Shown here: positions 44,745 through 53,144 of the stretch, piece by piece
Layout of the letters: each line of letters begins with the position of its first letter
Position numbering within the stretch: the stretch's first letter is position 1
From: Siphonobacter sp. SORGH_AS_0500
Lineage (GTDB): Bacteria > Bacteroidota > Bacteroidia > Cytophagales > Spirosomataceae
Length of the DNA stretch: 64,000 nt
Assembly: GCF_002838835.1 (NCBI RefSeq)
Contig: NZ_NHPP01000002.1
Location: 62,001 to 126,000 of the forward strand
Reading direction: 5' to 3'
Made by a program: the position numbers and the translations under genes
The notes under the pieces: generated by a model
Databases searched by the model: none
What the model saw: the letters and a program-made list of their open reading frames with translations, nothing else
Told to the model about the DNA's origin: nothing

Positions 44745-45656
44745 ATGAATAACACCAATAAAAAACGGGTTGGGTTAGGACGTGGTCTGGGAGCCTTATT
44801 ACAGGACTCAGACTCGGTCAATAGCCGGCCCAGTGCCACCCCACTATCGGCTCTGGAGCACATTAGCTCCATGAACGAGATTAATGTTAATTTTATTGAA
44901 ACCAACCCTTTCCAGCCGCGTACTCATTTCGATGAGGAATCGTTGCTGGAACTGGCGGAATCGATTAAAATTCAGGGTATTATCCAGCCAATCACGGTTC
45001 GCCAGTTAGGCCGTGATCAGTATCAGCTTATTTCTGGCGAACGGCGATTACAGGCTTCCAAACGGGCCGGGTTAACGCACATCCCTGCGTACGTTCGGAC
45101 GGCCAATGACCAGCAAATGCTGGAAATGGCTCTGATTGAGAACATCCAACGCGAAAACCTGAATGCCATCGAAATCGCTCTGAGTTATCAGCGGCTGATT
45201 TCGGAGTGTAACCTCCGTCAGGAAGAACTGGGCGACCGCGTAGGGAAAAACCGGACAACGGTTAATAACTACATTCGTCTGCTGAAACTTCCTCCAGTGA
45301 TTCAGGCTTCCCTGCGGGATAATAAAATCTCAATGGGTCACGCCCGGGCCATTATTAACATTGACGACGTTGATACACAACTAAGTTTGTTCAAACGCAT
45401 TGTCGATGAAGACTGGTCCGTACGGCGGGTAGAAGAGGAAGTTCGTAAAATTCAGAACCCTGAGCTGGCGGATTCGAAGACGAAAAAAGTACCATTGAAG
45501 CAGGAAATTCGGAATATTCAGTTCCGTTTATCTTCGTTCTTTGGTTCAAAGGTTTCGATTAAATCGGACGAAAAAGACAAAGGCGAAATTCGCATTCCCT
45601 TTACCAATCAGGAAGATCTGGAGCGAATCATTGGTGCTTTAGGTGAGTTATCATAA
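44745..45656 (+). CDS. parB: ParB/Spo0J-family chromosome partitioning protein
   Basis: 303 residues. The CTPase N-domain shows NPFQPRTHFDEESLLELA and the box GERRLQASKRAGLTHIPAYV, then ALIENIQRENLNAIE. The helix-turn-helix includes LGDRVGKNRTTVNNYIRLLK and ISMGHARAIINI. It binds parS. No obvious parS (TGTTTCACGTGAAACA-like) was found in the window. Confidence 0.97.
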   Translation: MNNTNKKRVGLGRGLGALLQDSDSVNSRPSATPLSALEHISSMNEINVNFIETNPFQPRTHFDEESLLELAESIKIQGIIQPITVRQLGRDQYQLISGERRLQASKRAGLTHIPAYVRTANDQQMLEMALIENIQRENLNAIEIALSYQRLISECNLRQEELGDRVGKNRTTVNNYIRLLKLPPVIQASLRDNKISMGHARAIINIDDVDTQLSLFKRIVDEDWSVRRVEEEVRKIQNPELADSKTKKVPLKQEIRNIQFRLSSFFGSKVSIKSDEKDKGEIRIPFTNQEDLERIIGALGELS

Positions 45657-45729
45657 GAATATTTAACAGTTTTTAGAAGTGATACGAAGTAATTCAGAGC
45701 GTTCTTTGGCCTTTCAATTTCCGATAGCC

Positions 45730-46344
45730 ATGAAATATCTGCTTTACTTCGTATTGTTTTTAGGGTTAACCCAGTCGGCCTTCGCTCAAAAAGTGGATTC
45801 GCTGGAAATCGCCAAAGTGGGTGTAGACTCGCTGGTAAAGACGATTCCGGCTCCGAAGGGTAAGCTCAAGAAGCCTCTGAATATTGTTCCTCGCTACGCA
45901 ACGTACAAATCTTTGGCTTTGCCTGGTTTAGGGCAGGCTTATATCCGTCAATATTGGACGATTCCTATCATTTATGCTGGTTTTGGTGGGTTAGCTTATG
46001 CCATCCATTGGAACCAGATACGGTATAAGGATGCTATTGGAGGCTGGCAAACCCTGCTTAATGAGAAGGCTACAACGGTTCCGGTTCAAATTGGAAATAC
46101 TTATTATCCAGCATTGACTGAAAATCAGTTACGACAAGCAACCGCACAATATCGCCGCCAACGCGATTTATCCATCATTGGCTGTGTCGTTTTATATGCC
46201 TTTCAGTTGGTGGAAGCGAACGTTTCAGCTCACTTAAAAACGTTTGATAATACCGACGATATTTCCCTGAAATTTAAACCCGGCGTTCGAACGGATTACG
46301 CAAGTACGCCCATTGGCATTACTGCCGTTTATACATTTAAGTAA
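45730..46344 (+). CDS. DUF5683 membrane protein
   Basis: 204 residues from the ATG at 45730, which begins a signal peptide (MKYLLYFVLFLGLTQSAFAQ); an upstream extension is not supported. The conserved core is PRYATYKSLALPGLGQAYIR followed by QYWTIPIIYAGFGGLAYAIH, with membrane helices. Family DUF5683 regularly sits between parB and dapB in Bacteroidota. Function unknown. Confidence 0.9.
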   Translation: MKYLLYFVLFLGLTQSAFAQKVDSLEIAKVGVDSLVKTIPAPKGKLKKPLNIVPRYATYKSLALPGLGQAYIRQYWTIPIIYAGFGGLAYAIHWNQIRYKDAIGGWQTLLNEKATTVPVQIGNTYYPALTENQLRQATAQYRRQRDLSIIGCVVLYAFQLVEANVSAHLKTFDNTDDISLKFKPGVRTDYASTPIGITAVYTFK

Positions 46345-46481
46345 CTGAGTTTGAATGTTGTTTGATAAAACAGGTTTGAAATCGTTTGATTAGTTTGAAT
46401 AAAGTTTGAAGATTTTCACACGTTCTTAGACATTCAAACAGCCTCAAACTACATTCAAACTTTCCTCATACAAGAATTAAT

Positions 46482-47201
46482 ATGCGAATAGTACTCTTAG
46501 GTTACGGAAAAATGGGCAAAGTCATTGAACGCATTGCTCAGGAACGTGGCCACGAAATTGTAGGTCGGATTGACGAAACCAATCGGGAAAGTTTTTCCGA
46601 ATTTTCTCCCGCGACCGCTGATGTGGTTATTGAGTTCAGTCACCCCTCGGCGGCTCTGCAAAATTTGAAAGATTCCATTGGTCAGGGCTTACCCACCGTT
46701 TGCGGAACGACCGGCTGGCTTGAACATCGCTCCGAAATTGAGGCCCTCACTGCTAAAACCAGCGGAGCTTTCTTCTACGCTTCCAACTATAGCATTGGCG
46801 TCAATCTGTTTTTCCGTATCAATAAGCGACTGGCTAAGTTAATCAGTCCTTATCCCCAATACAGCGTGGAAATGACGGAAATCCATCATATTCATAAACT
46901 TGACGCTCCCAGCGGTACCGCGATTACGTTAGCCGAAGGAATTCTGGAAACGAATGACCGTTTATCCCAATGGGTATTGGAAGAAGGCGACGGACAAACT
47001 ACCTTGCCGATCCATGCCGTTCGGGAAGGTGAAGTGCCCGGAACGCACATCGTTACGTATCAGTCAGAAGTGGACTCCATCGAGATTAAACATACCGCTC
47101 ACAATCGTCAGGGTTTCGCCCTCGGGGCAGTGGTAGCCGCTGAATGGCTGGTAGGTAAAGTAGGCGTGTTCGGAATGGATGATTTATTAGGAGAAGAGTA
47201 A
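46482..47201 (+). CDS. dapB: 4-hydroxy-tetrahydrodipicolinate reductase
   Basis: 239 residues. DapB makes tetrahydrodipicolinate for lysine and peptidoglycan. The NAD(P) site is LGYGKMGKVIERIAQERGHE. The catalytic region reads EMTEIHHIHKLDAPSGTA, with the family HHxxKxDxPSGTA motif. It is somewhat short at the N-terminal domain, as usual in Bacteroidota. Confidence 0.96.
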   Translation: MRIVLLGYGKMGKVIERIAQERGHEIVGRIDETNRESFSEFSPATADVVIEFSHPSAALQNLKDSIGQGLPTVCGTTGWLEHRSEIEALTAKTSGAFFYASNYSIGVNLFFRINKRLAKLISPYPQYSVEMTEIHHIHKLDAPSGTAITLAEGILETNDRLSQWVLEEGDGQTTLPIHAVREGEVPGTHIVTYQSEVDSIEIKHTAHNRQGFALGAVVAAEWLVGKVGVFGMDDLLGEE

Positions 47202-47275
47202 TGTAGTTGCTGGTTATGGGTGGTCAGCATATCTAACAACCCATACCTAACAACCAACACCTAAAACAAAAGATA

Positions 47276-48409
47276 ATGGAAGTAAAAACGGCTCAGCAGG
47301 GTCAGCCTAAAAAACAAAAATCGGCCTTTCGCGAGTGGATTGATTCGGTCACGTTTGCAGTGGTAGCGGCTACGCTCATTCGCTGGTTATTTCTGGAAGC
47401 TTATACCATTCCAACCCCTTCGATGGAAAATAGCCTGTTAGTGGGTGATTTTCTTTTCGTAAGTAAGTTGCATTACGGAACCCGCACGCCCCAAACGCCT
47501 TTGCAGGTTCCTTTAACCCACCAGAAAATCTGGGGAACGAATATGGATTCGTACCTCGACTGGATCAAGTTACCCATGTACCGCCTGCCCGGTTTTTCAA
47601 GCGTGAAAAATGGCGATGTTGTGGTTTTCAACTACCCTGACTCCCTACACTTGCCGGCTGATCTACGTCCCAATTACATCAAGCGTTGCATTGGTATTCC
47701 CGGCGATGTTGTGGAAGTTCGTGATACGCAGGTATGGATCAATGGCAAGGCGATGGAGAATCCTGAAAAGATGCTTGAACCGTATTTCGTTCATACGAAA
47801 GAACAGTTGGACCAAAAGTTTTTTCTGAAATACGATATCTGGAATCGTCAGAACGAATCACGCAACTGGACTGAACATTTTGACATTGATTCCGTGCGTA
47901 AAGAAACGGTCCTAACGGGATATGATGTAACCACGAGTGCAGGAGTGGTGAAGCAATTTCAGGACATGGGACTTCAGGTAGAGCCACTAATATACCCTAA
48001 AGGTCAGCAGGATCTCAGTGTCTATCCTAACTCTCCTTTGTTTAACTGGAATCGGGATAATTACGGTCCGATCAAGATTCCTAAAAAAGGGGAAACCATT
48101 CAGTTGACTACTGAAAATGTTGCTTTGTACCGCGATGTTATTGAAAACTACGAATACAATGATAAAGTAGAAATTGATGGTACTTCGGTAAAAATCAATG
48201 GTCAGGCAGTTTCGACTTATACCTTCAAACAGGATTATTACTTCATGATGGGGGATAATCGCAGTAACTCAGCCGATTCGCGTTATTGGGGTTTCGTTCC
48301 TTCCGATCACATCGTGGGTAAGGCTGTATTCGTCTGGATGTCACTTGATCCCGAAGGAACCTTCCTTAATAAAATCCGTTGGAAACGTCTGTTCCGCCTG
48401 ATTGATTAA
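47276..48409 (+). CDS. lepB: Signal peptidase I
   Basis: 377 residues, one membrane helix near 25-42. The catalytic serine is in IPTPSMENSLLVGDFLFVSK and the lysine in NYIKRCIGIPGDVVEV. The C-terminal box is FMMGDNRSNSADSRYWGFVP. The large insertion between boxes (about residues 150-290) is typical of Bacteroidota LepB. It cleaves signal peptides on the periplasmic face. Strong terminator downstream. Confidence 0.96.
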   Translation: MEVKTAQQGQPKKQKSAFREWIDSVTFAVVAATLIRWLFLEAYTIPTPSMENSLLVGDFLFVSKLHYGTRTPQTPLQVPLTHQKIWGTNMDSYLDWIKLPMYRLPGFSSVKNGDVVVFNYPDSLHLPADLRPNYIKRCIGIPGDVVEVRDTQVWINGKAMENPEKMLEPYFVHTKEQLDQKFFLKYDIWNRQNESRNWTEHFDIDSVRKETVLTGYDVTTSAGVVKQFQDMGLQVEPLIYPKGQQDLSVYPNSPLFNWNRDNYGPIKIPKKGETIQLTTENVALYRDVIENYEYNDKVEIDGTSVKINGQAVSTYTFKQDYYFMMGDNRSNSADSRYWGFVPSDHIVGKAVFVWMSLDPEGTFLNKIRWKRLFRLID

Positions 48410-48433
48410 GTAATTTCATTGATCATAACTGAA

Positions 48434-48465
48434 AGCCCGTGCTGAAAACCAGCACGGGCTTTTTT
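48434..48465 (+). terminator. Terminator of lepB
   Basis: Arms AGCCCGTGCTG/CAGCACGGGCT with 5-nt loop and T run. Confidence 0.93.
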
Positions 48466-48582
48466 AGTAGGTTGTATAGGTTTGAGATAAATAATTAAAT
48501 AAATAATCCTATTTTGTGGGCCGATACCCCACTCATCTTCCTGAAAGGATTTATCTCTACTCCTAAAACTTTTACAACCGAA

Positions 48583-50193
48583 ATGCAGGGCTTGCAAAGT
48601 ATTGATTACGGTGTCTTTTTGATCTATTTTCTACTGGTTTCCCTCTACGGGTACTGGATTTATCGTCGGAAAAAGTCCAGTGAAATCAACACCAAAGATT
48701 TCTTCCTAGCCGAAGGTTCTCTGACCTGGTGGGCCATTGGAGCTTCGCTGATTGCCTCGAATATTTCGGCTGAACACTTTATTGGCATGTCTGGCTCGGG
48801 TTTTGCGATGGGTCTGGCCATTTCTTCCTACGAGTGGATGTCGGCGGCTACCTTGATTATCGTTGCCATTTTCTTTATCCCGATTTACCTGAAAAACAAG
48901 ATTTATACCATGCCACAGTTTCTGTCGCAGCGGTATAATGACACAGTGGCCACAATCATGGCGATTTTCTGGCTGTTGCTTTACGTCTTTGTTAACCTTA
49001 CTTCCATCCTGTATTTGGGAGCTTTAGCGGTCGAAACCATCTCGGGGGTTCCATTCACGTATTGCATGTTTGGACTGGCTCTATTTGCCATTTTCATTAC
49101 CCTGGGTGGTATGAAAGTAATTGGATACACCGATCTGATTCAAGTGGTAGTGTTAGTCATGGGTGGTGTAGCGGTAACCTTTCTGGCTTTGCAAATGGTC
49201 TCGGATCAATGGGGAGGAAGTGGCGTCATGGATGGATTAAGCTTACTCCGAACCCACGCTGACGGGCATTTTCACATGATCTTCTCGGAAGGGCATCAGT
49301 ATTATTACGAATTACCGGGTATGGCCGTGTTGTTTGGTGGTATGTGGATTAATAACCTGAATTACTGGGGCTGCAATCAATACATTGTACAGCGGGCTCT
49401 AGGGGCTGATTTACCCACGGCCCGTAATGGAATTCTGTTTGCGGCTTTTCTGAAGTTAGTTATACCCATGATCTGCGTGATTCCCGGCATTGCGGCGTAT
49501 GTACTCTACCAGAATGGAGCTTTCCAGCAGGAAATGGTCGATGCAGCGGGAAATGTCAAACCCGATCATGCCTATCCCACATTAATGAATTTGCTGCCGA
49601 ACGGATTGAAAGGTCTGGCTTTTGCAGCCTTGACTGCCGCTATTGTGGCTTCCCTGGCGGGTAAATGCAATAGTATTTCGACCATTTTTAGTCTGGATAT
49701 TTACAAGAAATTTCTCAATAAAGACGCTTCTGAAAAGCAGACGGTCTGGATTGGTCGTATTGCGGTTTGGGTGGCTTTCGCGATTGCCCTCATGATTACT
49801 CCGCAGTTGCGACGACTGGAACAGGCCTACCAATTCATTCAGGAATATTCGAATTACCTGACTCCCGGAGCTTTCGCCCTGTTTTTCCTGGGCTTATTCT
49901 GGAAACGAACGACCTCTACGGCGGCTCTGGTGGCAGCGAGCTTATCGATTCCCCTGGCCTTATTATTCAAGTTTGTTCCTGAAACGCCAATTCCTTTTCT
50001 CCACCGTACGGGCTGGTGCTTCCTGATTCTGGTGAGTATTATGGTTGTAGTGTCCCTACTGGATTCCGCCAGTAAGTTTAACCCCAAAGGCCTTACCTTA
50101 ACCCGAAGTATGTTTCGCATTTCACCCTCTTTCGTGGTGTTCTCGGTATTAGTCTGGGGAATTATTGCGGCTTTGTATACCGTATTCTGGTAA
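48583..50193 (+). CDS. Sodium/solute symporter (SSS family)
   Basis: 536 residues from the ATG at 48583 (MQGLQSIDYGVFLIYFLLVS); the frame is open 69 bp further but the start there is a GTG without family support. About 14 membrane helices. SSS marks: FFLAEGSLTWWAIGASLIAS, SAEHFIGMSGSGFA and GGMKVIGYTDLIQVVVLV, close to the SglT branch of sugar and polyol carriers. The next gene is inositol oxygenase, so myo-inositol is a plausible substrate (inference). Confidence 0.92.
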   Translation: MQGLQSIDYGVFLIYFLLVSLYGYWIYRRKKSSEINTKDFFLAEGSLTWWAIGASLIASNISAEHFIGMSGSGFAMGLAISSYEWMSAATLIIVAIFFIPIYLKNKIYTMPQFLSQRYNDTVATIMAIFWLLLYVFVNLTSILYLGALAVETISGVPFTYCMFGLALFAIFITLGGMKVIGYTDLIQVVVLVMGGVAVTFLALQMVSDQWGGSGVMDGLSLLRTHADGHFHMIFSEGHQYYYELPGMAVLFGGMWINNLNYWGCNQYIVQRALGADLPTARNGILFAAFLKLVIPMICVIPGIAAYVLYQNGAFQQEMVDAAGNVKPDHAYPTLMNLLPNGLKGLAFAALTAAIVASLAGKCNSISTIFSLDIYKKFLNKDASEKQTVWIGRIAVWVAFAIALMITPQLRRLEQAYQFIQEYSNYLTPGAFALFFLGLFWKRTTSTAALVAASLSIPLALLFKFVPETPIPFLHRTGWCFLILVSIMVVVSLLDSASKFNPKGLTLTRSMFRISPSFVVFSVLVWGIIAALYTVFW

Positions 50194-50255
50194 AAGCTTA
50201 GTATTTGAATTGTGCAAAATTATAGTGGTATGATTCAGTAATTATAAAATTCTAT

Positions 50256-50263
50256 TACCTTTG
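50256..50263 (+). promoter_or_regulatory. Promoter -7 element of the inositol oxygenase gene
   Basis: TACCTTTG, exact match, 68 bp upstream of the ATG at 50332. It suggests the oxygenase gene can be transcribed apart from the symporter. Confidence 0.55.
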
Positions 50264-50331
50264 AAAAGAATGGTAACTCATTCAATCTCAAGAGCAAAAA
50301 ACTATTTCTTACCTTACAAAACCGGCTTACA

Positions 50332-51205
50332 ATGAAAACCGAATTCACTGCTGAAGAAAAGAATCCGCTGGCTAGTTTGGATGTGTGGGAGGATGACGTA
50401 CTCGAGCGTTACCCCGAACCTCAGCAAACGGCTAAAGCGAAAGATGAATTCAGAAATTATGAAAACCCCGAGCGTGATACCGTTCGTGAGTTTTATCGAC
50501 TGAATCACACCTATCAGACGTATGATTTTGTTCAGCAAAAAAAGCGGATTTTTTGAAGTTCGATCGGAAAGAAATGCCCATTTGGGAAGCTTTTGATTTT
50601 CTTAATACCCTCGTGGACGACTCTGATCCCGACATTGAACTGGATCAGTTGCAGCACTTACTCCAAACCTCAGAAGCCATTCGGGCCGATGGCCATCCCG
50701 ACTGGTTTGTGTTGACAGGGTTATTACATGATATGGGTAAGGTGTTATGTCTCTTCGGCGAGCTCAATGGGCAGTCGTGGGTGATACATTCCCGGTAGGT
50801 TGTAAACCTTCAGATAAGATTGTTTATCCCGAATTCTTTGAAGCCAATCCTGATACGAAGGATGAACGATATAATACAAAATACGGTGTTTACGAACCCA
50901 ATTGCGGTTTACGTAACGTACACATGTCCTGGGGACACGATGAGTATCTGTATCACATGATGAAGGATTACCTGCCTGAATCAGCTCTGTACATGATGCG
51001 TTACCACTCGTTCTACGCTCAGCACCGTGAAGAAGCTTACGATCACCTTATGGACGATCATGACCGCGAGATGTTCAAATACGTTCGTTTATTCAATCCG
51101 TATGATCTGTATTCAAAAGCTCCGGTGCCACCGAATGTGAAGGAACTGAAGCCTTACTATCAGGATTTAATTGCGAAGTATCTGCCCGCAACGATTAAAT
51201 TCTAG
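50332..51205 (+). pseudogene. Inositol oxygenase gene with two single-base frameshifts
   Basis: The three frames add up to a full myo-inositol oxygenase (about 291 residues), which opens the inositol ring to glucuronate. Frame 1 ends at the A7 run 50537-50543; one more A restores [12 protein letters not shown]. Frame 2 ends after LCLFGELNG; one more C near 50763 restores [17 protein letters not shown]. Conserved iron-ligand regions are all present: [34 protein letters not shown] and RYHSFYAQH. The rest is well conserved. It is either a very recent pseudogene or the product of two assembly indels, the first in a homopolymer. Confidence 0.9.
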
Positions 51206-51400
51206 AGATAGTCCTATACTCTGTCATTTCGAACGTAGTGAGAAACCCTACTCTAGAAATCGGATAATTTATTAGGAGGCAGTTACTATCTGCCGTAGGA
51301 GAATGATTGGTAATCTGAGTTAAAGTTTTTTTCTATTGTTGTCCGCGGCTGTGTACACGAATGCCTGAGAAACACGGACGAACAGCTACTACCAATAAAT
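51206..51400. other. Gap without a gene
   Basis: No coding frame with family similarity. Contains GGCAG...CTGCC (about 51280-51296) and TCCGCGGCTGTG, which loosely recalls sequence near 28630. Confidence 0.4.
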
Positions 51401-51404
51401 AAAA

Positions 51405-51430
51405 GAGCCGATTCAACAGTGAATCGGCTC
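51405..51430. terminator. Bidirectional terminator between convergent genes
   Basis: Perfect 11-bp arms GAGCCGATTCA/TGAATCGGCTC with a 4-nt loop, T-rich on both sides (AATAAAA to the left, CTTTATTTATT to the right). Confidence 0.88.
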
Positions 51431-51436
51431 CTTTAT

Positions 51437-52627
51437 TTATTCTACGTATAAAACTAAACCCTTCAGGTAATGACCTTCGGGATGGAAGAAGTTCACGGGG
51501 TGATCGGGGCCTTGTGAAAGGTGATGTAATACCCGAACCTGCCGACCGGCTTCAATGGCTGCTGCAACGATGGTATTGTAGAACAATTCACGATCTACGA
51601 CTTGTGAGCAGGAGAATGTGAACAGAATACCACCCGGAGCCAATCGCTTGAGCCCTTCAATGTTGAGTCGCTTATACCCCTGTACGGCCCGGTGACGAGC
51701 GTCCATGCTTTTGGCATAAGCCGGGGGATCGAGAACAACGACGTCATACTGCTGATCGTGCGTTTTCAGATACTTCATTACGTCTTCCGCGTAGGCCTCA
51801 TGCGTGGGTTGACCACCTTCGTGATTAGCAGCTACGTTTTGCTCAACCAGACGAATGGCTTTTTCGGAAACATCAACCGAATGAACCAGCGAAGCCTGAG
51901 CTGAAAGAGCATAAATCGAGAAGCCACCGGAATAACAGAAGGCGTTGAGAACCCGCTTGCCTTTTACGTACTTGGTTAATAACTGACGATTTTCGCGTTG
52001 ATCCAGAAAAAAGCCCGTTTTCTGGCCCGTTTGCCAGTCAATCAGGAAGGTATGACCATTTTCCAGCACAGGATGAGGTAAGCTTATAGTCTCTTTTTGC
52101 CAGAGGTAACCGTTCTGAACCGATTGGGCATAACGATCGGGTAAGGTTTCGTGGCTTTTATCGTAAACGCCTAGTAACTGATCGCCGTAAAGCGTTTGCA
52201 AAGCCTGAGTAATGCTTTCGCGTTCGCGGTGCATGCCGACGCTATGGCCCTGAAAAACGACTACGCCGTTGTACCAGTCAAGAATCAGACCGGGAAAACC
52301 ATCGCCTTCGCCGTGCACGAGTCGGTAGCAGGTCGTATTCGTAAACTGAAGTGCCTGCCGTACGCGTAAGGCTTTCTCCAAACGCTTGAACCAGAAATCA
52401 GCGTCGGGCGTAATGGGTTCGAACGAAAAGAGCTTAACCGTGATCGAACCTTCGTGGTAATGACCCGTGGCGAGGTAATTTTTCTGATGATCGACAACCT
52501 CAACCACTTCGCCATCCTGTGGCTTCCCGAGGACTTTGGCAATAGCACCCGAAAATACCCAGGGGTGAAAACGACGAACGGGGGCGTCCTTTCCGGGCTT
52601 TAATATGATCTGAACAACTGATTCCAT
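51437..52627 (-). CDS. Class I SAM-dependent rRNA methyltransferase, RlmI-like
   Basis: 396 residues from the ATG at 52627 (MESVVQIILKPGKDAPVRRF). The upstream extension to 52834 runs through repeat DNA and is not believed. An N-terminal PUA domain (RRFHPWVFSGAIAKVLGK) is followed by a central region (HGEGDGFPGLILDWYNG) and a Rossmann methyltransferase core: GFFLDQRENRQLL, VLNAFCYSGGFSIYALSA, YDVVVLDPPAYAKS and LFTFSCSQVV. It resembles RlmI (23S rRNA m5C1962). A promoter element ends 4 bp before the ATG. Confidence 0.92.
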   Translation of the reverse strand: MESVVQIILKPGKDAPVRRFHPWVFSGAIAKVLGKPQDGEVVEVVDHQKNYLATGHYHEGSITVKLFSFEPITPDADFWFKRLEKALRVRQALQFTNTTCYRLVHGEGDGFPGLILDWYNGVVVFQGHSVGMHRERESITQALQTLYGDQLLGVYDKSHETLPDRYAQSVQNGYLWQKETISLPHPVLENGHTFLIDWQTGQKTGFFLDQRENRQLLTKYVKGKRVLNAFCYSGGFSIYALSAQASLVHSVDVSEKAIRLVEQNVAANHEGGQPTHEAYAEDVMKYLKTHDQQYDVVVLDPPAYAKSMDARHRAVQGYKRLNIEGLKRLAPGGILFTFSCSQVVDRELFYNTIVAAAIEAGRQVRVLHHLSQGPDHPVNFFHPEGHYLKGLVLYVE

Positions 52628-52631
52628 TAGG

Positions 52632-52639
52632 CAAAGATA
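52632..52639 (-). promoter_or_regulatory. Promoter -7 element at the methyltransferase start (leaderless transcript likely)
   Basis: TATCTTTG on the minus strand; 4 bp separate it from the ATG at 52627, the same spacing as at pyrE. Confidence 0.6.
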
Positions 52640-52725
52640 CGGCGGACTTGGGGTTGTTAGTTGCTGGGTGCTGGTTGTTGGGTAAAAGTTGTTGTTAGGG
52701 GGAAAATTAAGTCCCTCCCTACCGT

Positions 52726-52890
52726 CAAGGTTGGTGTCTTCACCAACCATTACTTGCAGAGAAAGGCTGGTGAAGACACCAGCCGAAGCGTCAGTGAAGA
52801 GTATGGGTGAAAATGGGTAATAAAAATCTACCAAAAGCTACTACCGCCAAGGTTGGTGTCTTCACCAACCATTACTTGCAGAGAAAGGCT
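52726..52890. repeat. REP-like palindromes, group 2, in a 43-bp direct duplication
   Basis: The 43-bp units 52726-52768 and 52848-52890 are identical and each contains GGTTGGTGTCTTCACCAACC. The first is followed by an inverted partner GGCTGGTGAAGACACCAGCC (52765-52784); the second partner is degenerate. Related to the group at 38225-38449. Confidence 0.9.
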
Positions 52891-53075
52891 AGTAGGGCCC
52901 CAGCTAGAGCGTCAGTGGTGGTTATTGGTTATTAATATAAAGCTATTCGCAGGAGAAAAATAAGCGGGTAAAAGAACATCTAGAAATTCGACTCAAAGCT
53001 TTCAGGAAATTAGCTAAGAAACTAATCAATAAAGGCCCTTGACCTGGAACTTAATAGCACACAATAGCACTGCCC

Positions 53076-53144
53076 AACAACCAACAACCAACAACCAACA
53101 ACCAACAACCAACAACCAACAACCAACAACCAACAACCAACAAC
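53076..53144. repeat. Heptanucleotide tandem array (AACAACC, about 10 copies)
   Basis: Perfect 7-bp repeats that end at the stop codon of the minus-strand gene at 53144 (TAG on 53146-53144). Seen from that gene, the array starts directly after the stop, as at pyrE. Confidence 0.95.

Noticed and set aside
52628..52834. Longer N-terminus for the RlmI-like protein
   Set aside because: The extension is translated from REP-like repeats, and a promoter element sits directly before the homology-supported ATG.
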